In this document: in pieces, positions 56,501 through 64,000 of the stretch | Layout of the letters: the number at the start of each line of letters is the position of its first letter | Position numbering within the stretch: the first letter of the stretch is position 1 | Assembly: GCA_039621445.1 (NCBI GenBank) | Contig: CP154954.1 | Location: 34,073,737 to 34,137,736, forward strand | Direction: 5' to 3' | DNA: 64,000 bases | Origin: Euglena gracilis | Lineage: Eukaryota; Euglenida; Euglenophyceae; Euglenales | The notes under the pieces: generated by a model | Databases searched by the model: none | Seen by the model: the letters and a program-made list of their open reading frames with translations, nothing else | Told to the model about the DNA's origin: nothing | Position numbers and translations under genes: made by a program

Positions 56501-57940
56501 TTCGGCCGAAAAAGGCCGAAAAATGACGTTTTTGGGGGCGTCCGTTACTTACGTGCTATTTTGCGCCTCCCGGGCGGTAACGGCTGCGTTTTACGCACGC
56601 CCGCCACGGGCAAAATTACGGCTATCCGCCCGCCGCCCTTCGCAACAGTTAGGTAAAGGATCGCCGACCTCTAGCCGGGGCAGAGCACCCGTTTTTGGAG
56701 CGCCGGCGCAGCCGATTTCGGCCGAAAACGGCCAAAAAAAGACGTTTTTGGGGGTGTCTGTTACTTACGTGCTATTTTGCGCCTTCATGGTGGTAACGGC
56801 TGCGTTTTACGCACGCCCGCCGCGCGCAAAATTACGGCTATCCGCCCGCCGCCCTTCGCAACAGTCAGGTAAAGGACCGCCGACCTCTAGCCGGGGCAGA
56901 GCGCACGTTTTTAGAGCGCCGGCGCAGCCGATTTCGGCCGAAAACGGCCAAAAAAGACATTTTTGGGGGCGTCCATTACTTACGTGCTATTTTGCGCCTC
57001 CCGGGCGGTAACGCCTGCGTTTTACGCACGCCCGCCACGGGCAAAATTACGGCTATCCACCCGCCGCCCTTCGCAACAGTTAGGTAAAGGATCGCCGACC
57101 TCTAGCCGGGGCGGAGCGCCCAATTTTGGAGCGCCTCTGCAGCCGATTTCGGCCGAAAACGGCCAAAAAATGACGTTTTTGGGGGCGTCCGTTACTTACG
57201 TGCTATTTTGCGCCTCCCGGGCGGTAACGGCTGTGTTTTACGCACGCCCGCCACGGGCAAAATTACGGCTATACACCCGCCGCCCTTCGCAACAGTTAGG
57301 TAAAGGATCGCCGACCTCTAGCCGGGGCGGAGCGCCCGTTTTTGGAGCGCCGGCGCAGCCGATTTCGGCCGAAAACGGCCAAAAAATGACGTTTTTGGGG
57401 GCGTCCGTTACTTACGTGCTATTTTGCGCCTCCCGGGCGGTAACGCCTGCGTTTTACGCACGCCCGCCACGGGCAAACATACGGCTATCCGCCCGCCGCC
57501 CTTCGCAACAGTTAGGTAAAGGATCGCCGACCTCTAGCCGGGGCAGAGCGCCCGTTTTTGGAGCGCCGGCGCAGCCGATTTCGGCCGAAAACGGCCAAAA
57601 AATGACGTTTTTGGGGGCGTCCGTTACTTACGTGCTATTTTGCGCCTCCCGGGCGGTAACGGCTGCGTTTTACGCACGCCCGCCGCGGGCAAAATTACGG
57701 CTATCCGCCCGCCGCCCTTCGCAACAGTTAGTAAAGGATCGCCGACCTCTAGCCGGGGAAGAGCGCCCGTTTTTGGAGCGCCGGCGCAGCCGATTTCGGC
57801 CGAAAACGGCCAAAAAAGACGTTTTTGGGGGCGTCTGTTACTTACGTGCTATTTTGCGCCTCCCGGGCGGTAACGGCTGCGTTTTACGCACGCCCGCCAC
57901 AGGCAAAATTACGGCTATCCGCCCGCCACCCTTCGCAACA
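35599..57940 (+). repeat. 216-bp satellite array, subtype B, forward block (about 103 units)
   Basis: Head-to-tail 216-bp units. From about 38700 to 53300 they are almost identical; toward both ends they vary (kept variants: gggcaaacatacgg, gagcgcacg, cagtcaggtaaagg, a 215-bp form lacking the T of aatgacg). Each unit carries three adjacent dyads: gcgccggcgc, gccgatttcggc and ggccgaaaacggcc. 216 is a multiple of three and one frame is stop-free over many units, but substitutions between subtypes are mostly amino-acid-changing, so I do not call it coding. Likely centromeric or heterochromatic satellite; the location is inference. Confidence 0.95.
52839..52856 (+). other. 18-base poly(A) replacing unit sequence
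   Basis: After gatttcgg, the 18 bases that should read ccgaaaacggccaaaaaa are all A; unit length is unchanged. Confidence 0.9.
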
Positions 57941-60900
57941 GGCGCTCTGCCCCGGCTAGTGGTCGGCGGTCCTTTACCTGACTGTTGCGAAGGGCGGCGG
58001 GCGGATAGCCGCAATTTTGCCCGTGGCGGGCGTGCGTAAAACGCAGCCGTTACCGCCCGGGAGGCGCAAAATAGCACGTAACGTAACGTAACGTAACGGA
58101 CGCCCCCAAAAACGTCATTTTTTGGCCGTTTTTGGCCGAAATCGGCTGCGCCGGCGCTCCAAAAACGGGCGCTCTGCCCCGGCTAGAGCTCGGTGATCCT
58201 TTACCTAACTGTTGCGAAGGGCGGCGGGCGGATAGCCGCAATTTTGCCCGCGGCGGGCGTGCGTAAAACGCAGCCGTTACCGCCCGGGAGGCGCAAAATA
58301 GCACGTAAGTAACGGACGCCCCCAAAAACGTCATTTTTTTGGCCGTTTTCGGCCGAAATCGGCTGCGCCGGCGCTCCAAAAACGGGCGCTCTGCCCCGGC
58401 TAGAGGTCGGCGATCCTTTACCTAACTGTTGCGAAGGGCGGCGGGCGGATAGCCGCAATTTTGCCCGTGGCGGGCGTGCGTAAAACGCAGCCGTTACCGC
58501 CCGGGAGGCGCAAAATAGCACGTAAGTAACGGACGCCCCCCAAAAACGTCTTTTTTTGGCCGTTTTCGGCCGAAATCGGCTGCGCCGGCGCTCCAAAAAC
58601 GGGCGCTCTGCCCCGGCTAGAGGTCGGCGGTCCTTTACCTGACTGTTGCGAAGGGCGGCGGGCGGATAGCCGCAATTTTGCCCGTGGCGGGCGTGCGTAA
58701 AACGCAGCCGTTACCGCCCGGGAGGCGCAAAATAGCACGTAAGTAACGGACGCCCCCAAAAACGTCTTTTTTTTGGCCGTTTTCGGCCGAAATCGGCTGC
58801 GCCGGCGCTCCGAAAACGGGCGCTCTGCCCCGGCTAGAGGTCGGCGGTCCTTTACCTGACTGTTGCGAAGGGCGGCGGGCGGATAGCCGCAATTTTGCCC
58901 GTGGCGGGCGTGCGTAAAACGCAGCCGTTACCGCCCGGGAGGCGCAAAATAGCACGTAAGTAACGGACGCCCCCAAAAACGTCTTTTTTGGCCGTTTTCG
59001 GCCGAAATCGGCTGCGCCGGCGCTCCAAAAACGGGCGCTCTGCCCCGGCTAGAGGTCGGCGATCCTTTACCTGACTGTTGCGAAGGGCGGCGGGCGGATA
59101 GCCGTAATTTTGCCCGCGGCGGGCGTGCGTAAAACGCAGCCGTTACCGCCCGGGAGGCGCAAAATAGCACGTAAGTAACGGACGCCCCCAAAAACGTCTT
59201 TTTTTGGCCGTTTTCGGCCGAAATCGGCTGCGCCGGCGCTCCAAAAACGTGCGCTCTGCCCCGGCTAGAGGTCGGCGGTCCTTTACCTGACTGTTGCGAA
59301 GGGCGGCGGGCGGATAGCCGTAATTTTGCCCGCGGCGGGCGTGCGTAAAACGCAGCCGTTACCGCCCGGGAGGCGCAAAATAGCACGTAAGTAACGGACG
59401 CCCCCAAAAACGTCTTTTTTGGCCGTTTTCGGCCGAAATCGGCTGCGCCGGCGCTCCAAAAACGGGCGCTCTGCCCCGGCTAGAGGTCGGCGATCCTTTA
59501 CCTAACTGTTGCGAAGGGCGGCGGGCGGATAGCCGTAATTTTGCCCGTGGCGGGCGTGCGTAAAACGCAGCCGTTACCGCCCGGGAGGCGCAAAATAGCA
59601 CGTAAGTAACGGACGCCCCCAAAAACGTCTTTTTTGGCCGTTTTCGGCCGAAATCGGCTGCGCCGGCGCTCCAAAAACGTGCGCTCTGCCCCGGCTAGAG
59701 GTCGGCGGTCCTTTACCTGACTGTTGCGAAGGGCGGCGGGCGGATAGCCGTAATTTTGCCCGTGGCGGGCGTGCGTAAAACGCAGCCGTTACCGCCCGGG
59801 AGGCGCAAAATAGCACGTAAGTAACGGACGCCCCCAAAAACGTCTTTTTTGGCCGTTTTCGGCCGAAATCGGCTGCGCCGGCGCTCCAAAAACGTGCGCT
59901 CTGCCCCGGCTAGAGGTCGGCGATCCTTTACCTAACTGTTGCGAAGGGCGGCGGGCGGATAGCCGCAATTTTGCCCGTGGCGGGCGTGCGTAAAACGCAG
60001 CCGTTACCGCCCGGGAGGCGCAAAATAGCACGTAAGTAACGGACGCCCCCAAAAACGTCTTTTTTTGGCCGTTTTCGGCCGAAATCGGCTGCGCCGGCGC
60101 TCCAAAAACGGGCGCTCTGCCCCGGCTAGAGGTCGGCGGTCCTTTACCGAACTGTTGCGAAGGGCGGCGGGCGGATAGCCGCAATTTTGCCCGCGGCGGG
60201 CGTGCGTAAAACGCAGCCGTTACCGCCCGGGAGGCGCAAAATAGCACGTAAGTAACGGACGCCCCCAAAAACGTCATTTTTTGGCCGTTTTCGGCCGAAA
60301 TCGGCTGCGCCGGCGCTCCAAAAACGGGCGCTCTGCCCCGGCTAGAGGTCGGCGATCCTTTACCTAACTGTTGCGAAGGGCGGCGGGCGGATAGCCGTAA
60401 TTTTGCCCGCGGCGGGCGTGCGTAAAACGCAGCCGTTACCGCCCGGGAGGCGCAAAATAGCACGTAAGTAACGGACGCCCCCAAAAACGTCATTTTTTTG
60501 GCCGTTTTCGGCCGAAATCGGCTGCGCCGGCGCTCCAAAAACGGGCGCTCTGCCCCGGCTAGAGGTCGGCGATCCTTTACCTAACTGTTGCGAAGGGCGG
60601 CGGGCGGATAGCCGTAATTTTGCCCGTGGCGGGCGTGCGTAGAACACCGCCCGGGAGGCGCAAAATAGCACGTAAGTAACGGACGCCCCCAGAAGCGTCT
60701 TTTTTGGCCGTTTTCGGCCGAAATCGGCTGCGCCGGCGCTCCAAAAACGTGCGCTCTGCCCCGGCTAGAGGTCGGCGGTCCTTTACTTGACTGTTGCGAA
60801 GGGCGGCGGGCGGATAGCCGTAATTTTGCCCGTGGCGGGCGTGCGTAAAACGCAGCCGTTACCGCCCGGGAGGCGCAAAATAGCACGTAAGTAACGGACG

Positions 60901-61115
60901 CCCCCAAAAACGTCATTTTTTGGCCGTTTTCGGCCGAAATCGGCTGCGCCGGCGCTCCAAAAACGGGCGCTCTGCCCCGGCTAGAGGTCGGCGATCCTTT
61001 ACCTGACTGTTGCGAAGGGCGGCGGGCGGATAACCATAATTTTGCCCGTTGCGGGCGTGCGTAAAACGCAGCCGTTACCGCCCGGGAGGCGTAAAATAGC
61101 ACGTAAGTAACGGAC
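57941..61115 (-). repeat. Satellite array, inverted block 1
   Basis: The same satellite in reverse orientation, about 15 units. The switch falls in caacag|gcgctctgcc with only 1-2 bases of shared sequence. Many units are the 215-bp form. A short (acgta)4 expansion lies at 58076-58095. Confidence 0.93.
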
Positions 61116-61116
61116 C

Positions 61117-61334
61117 GTCCGTTACTTACGTGCTATTTTGCGCCTCCCGGGCGGTAACGGCTGCGTTTTACGCACGCCCGCCGCGGGCAGAATTGCGGCT
61201 ATCCGCCCGCCGCCCTTCGCAACAGTTCGGTAAAGGACCGCCGAGCTCTAGCCGGGGCACAGCGCCCGTTTTTGGATCGCCGGCGCAGCCGATTTCGGCC
61301 GAAAACGGCGAAAAAAAGACGTTTTTGGGGGCGT
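61117..61334 (+). repeat. Satellite array, single forward unit between inverted blocks
   Basis: The left edge is a long near-perfect palindrome centred on base 61116 (arms cggac/gtccg continuing through a whole unit). The right edge is a switch at a shared gcgt (about 61331-61335). Confidence 0.9.
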
Positions 61335-64000
61335 GCGTAAAACGCAGCCGTTACCGCCCGGGAGGCGCAAAATAGCACGTAAGTAACGGACGCCCCCAAA
61401 AACGTCATTTTTTGGCCGTTTTCGGCCGAAATCGGCTGCGCCGGCGCTCCAAAAACGTGCGCTCTGCCCCGGCTAGAGGTCGGCGGTCCTTTACCTGACT
61501 GTTGCGAAGGGCGGCGGGCGGATAGCCGTAATTTTGCCCGTGGCGGGCGTGCGTAAAACGCAGCCGTTACCGCCCGGGAGGCGCAAAATAGCACGTAAGT
61601 AACGGACGCCCCCAAAAACGTCATTTTTTGGCCGTTTTCGGCCGAAATCGGCTGCGCCGGCGCTCCAAAAATGGGCGTTCTGACCCGGCTAGACGTCGGC
61701 GATCCTTTACTGAACTGTTGCGAAGGGCGGCGGGCGGATAGCCGTAATTTTGCCCGTGGCGGGCGTGCGTAAAACGCAGCCGTTACCGCCCGGGAGGCGC
61801 AAAATAGCACGTAAGTAACGGACGCCGCCAAAAACGTCATTTTTTGGCCGTTTTCGGCCGAAATCGGCTGCGCCGGCGCTCCAAAAACGGGCGCTCTGCC
61901 CCGGCTAGAGGTCGGCGATCCTTTACCTAACTGTTGCGAAGGGCGGCGGGCGGATAGCCGTAATTTTGCCCGTGGCGGGCGTGCGTAAAACGCAGCCGTT
62001 ACCGCCCGGGAGGCGCAAAATAGCACGTAAGTAACGGACGCCCCCAAAAACGTCTTTTTTGGCCGTTTTCGGCCGAAATCGGCTGCGCCGGCGCTCTAAA
62101 AACGTGCGCTCTGCCCGGCTAGAGGTCGGCGATCCTTTACCTGACTGTTGCGAAGGGCGGCGGGCGGATAGCCGTAATTTTGCCCGCGGCGGGCGTGCGT
62201 AAAACGCAGCCGTTACCGCCCGGGAGGCGCAAAATAGCACGTAAGTAACGGACGCCCCCAAAAACGTCTTTTTTGGCCGTTTTCGGCCGAAATCGGCTGC
62301 GCCGGCGCTCCAAAAACGTGCGCTCTGCCCCGGCTAGAGGTCGGCGATCCTTTACCTAACTGTTGCGAAGGGCGGCGGGCGGATAGCCGTAATTTTGCCC
62401 GTGGCGGGCGTGCGTAAAACGCAGCCGTTACCGCCCGGGAGGCGCAAAATAGCACGTAAGTAACGGACGCCCCCAAAAAATGTCATCTTTCGGCCGTTTT
62501 CGGCCGAAATCGGCTGCGCCGGCGCTCCAAAAACGTGCGCTCTGCCCCGGCTAGAGGTCGGCGATCCTTTACCTGACTGTTGCGAAGGGCGGCGGGCGGA
62601 TAGCCGTAATTTTGCCCGCGGCGGGCGTGCGTAAAACGCAGCCGTTACCGCCCGGGAGGCGCAAAATAGCACGTAAGTAACAGACACCCCCAAAAACGTC
62701 TTTTTTTTGGCCGTTTTCGGCCGAAATCGGCTGCGCCGGCGCTCCAAAAACGGGTGATCTGCCCCGGCTAGAGGTCGGCGATCCTTTACCGAACTGTTGC
62801 AAAGGGCGGCGGGCGGATAGCCGTAATTTTGCCCGTGGCGGGCGTGCGTAAAACACAGCCGTTACCGCCCGGGAGGCGCAAAATAGCACGTAAGTAACGG
62901 ACGCCCCCAAAAACGTCATTTTTTGGCCGTTTTCGGCCGAAATCGTCTGCGCCGGCGCTCCAAAAACGTGCGCTCTGCCCGGCTAGAGGTCGGTGATCCT
63001 TTACCTAACTGATGCGGAGGGCGGCGGGTGGATAGCCGTAATTTTGCCCGTGGCGGGCGTGCGTAAAACGCAGGCGTTACCGCCCGGGAGGCGCAAAATA
63101 GCACGTAAGTAATGGACGCCCCCAAAAATGTCTTTTTTGGCCGTTTTCGGCCGAAATCGGCTGCGCCGGCGCTCTAAAAACGTGCGCTCTGCCCGGCTAG
63201 AGGTCGGCGGTCCTTTACCTGACTGTTGCGAAGGGCGGCGGGCGGATAGCCGTAATTTTGCCCGCGGCGGGCGTGCATAAAACGCAGCCGTTACCGCCAT
63301 GGAGGCGCAAAATAGCACGTAAGTAACAGACACTGCCAAAACGTCTTTTTTTGGCCGTTTTCGGCCGAAATCGGCTGCGCCGGCGCTCCGAAAAAGGGCG
63401 CTCTGCCCCGGCTAGAGGTCGGCGATGCTTTAGCCGACTGTTGCGAAGGGTGGCGGGCGGATAGCCGCAATTTTGCCCGTGGCGGGCGTGCGTAAAACGC
63501 AGCCGTTACCGCCCGGGAGGCGCAAAATAGCACGCCGGCGCTCCAAAAACGTGCGCTCTGCCCCGGCTAGAGGTCGGCGATCCTTTACCTAACTGTTGCG
63601 AAGGGCGGCGGGCGGATAGCCGTAATTTTGCCCGTGGCGGGCGTGCGTAAAACGCAGCCGTTACCGCCCGGGAGGCGCAAAATAGCACGTAAGTAACGGA
63701 CGCCCCCAAAAACGTCATTTTTTGGCCGTTTTCGGCCGAAATCGGCTGCGCCGGCGCTCCAAAATTGGGCGCTCTGCCCCGGCTAGAGGTCGGCGATCCT
63801 TTACCTAACTGTTGCGAAGGGCGGCGGGTGGATAGCCGTAATTTTGCCCGTGGCGGGCGTGCGTAAAACGCAGGTGTTACCGCCCGGGAGGCGCAAAATA
63901 GCACGTAAGTAATGGACGCCCCCAAAAATGTCTTTTTTGGCCGTTTTCGGCCGAAATCGGCTGCGCCGGCGCTCTAAAAACGTGCGCTGCGCCCCGGCTA
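61335..64000 (-). repeat. Satellite array, inverted block 2 (runs off the window)
   Basis: About 12 reverse-oriented units, more variable than the core; a partial-unit deletion at about 63533. Continues past the window edge. Confidence 0.93.

Noticed and set aside
35599-64000. CRISPR array
   Set aside because: The whole 216-bp unit repeats; there are no short repeats with unique spacers, no cas genes, and the context is eukaryotic retroelements.

Overview
This is a repeat-only stretch of a eukaryotic nuclear genome. I see no housekeeping gene, rRNA, tRNA or CRISPR. It contains Ty3/gypsy-class LTR retrotransposons (aspartic protease, RT with a YIDD box, RNase H, integrase and a C-terminal chromodomain, so a chromovirus lineage) embedded in a 216-bp satellite. 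The primer-binding sites are complementary to a eukaryotic initiator tRNA-Met. A large-genome alga or other streptophyte-like eukaryote would fit, but the species is a guess.

Layout, outermost layer first. (1) A 216-bp satellite occupies 35599-64000. It runs on the + strand to about 57940, then is inverted, with one short flip back at 61117-61334. (2) Element E3 is inserted in the satellite. Only its internal part (1-781) and its 3' part with the 3' LTR (32362-35598) are in the window; its 5' end lies to the left. (3) Element E1 (782-32356) is inserted in E3 with target duplication ATTTT and 314-bp LTRs that differ at about four positions. (4) Element E2 (21821-30609) is inserted in E1 with target duplication AATGG and 410-bp LTRs that look identical. 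(5) E1 also carries a 1.68-kb TRIM-like element (16690-18370) and a 21-unit block of a divergent satellite subtype inside its RT gene (1407-5944).

E1 is a giant element, about 22.8 kb without E2. Its gag, protease and first half of RT lie on the minus strand (12329 down to 1141). The second half of RT, RNase H, integrase and chromodomain lie on the plus strand (12554-15028). A primer-binding-site copy sits at each breakpoint of this inversion. Gag and pol share one frame, separated by a single stop codon. Pol has two further nonsense codons, so this copy is dead. Downstream of integrase, E1 carries a very long accessory reading frame (15225-31219 in four pieces; about 1.8 thousand codons if two GT-AG intervals are removed). 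It is proline-rich with a Cys-rich C-terminal part and matches no family I know.

E2 and E3 are non-autonomous relatives: they keep LTRs, primer site, gag, polypurine tract and a long hairpin-rich non-coding region. E2 has lost the protease core, RT, RNase H and integrase. The LTR tips, primer site, polypurine tract and 3' untranslated block are shared with E1, which suggests an autonomous/non-autonomous pair using one replication machinery.
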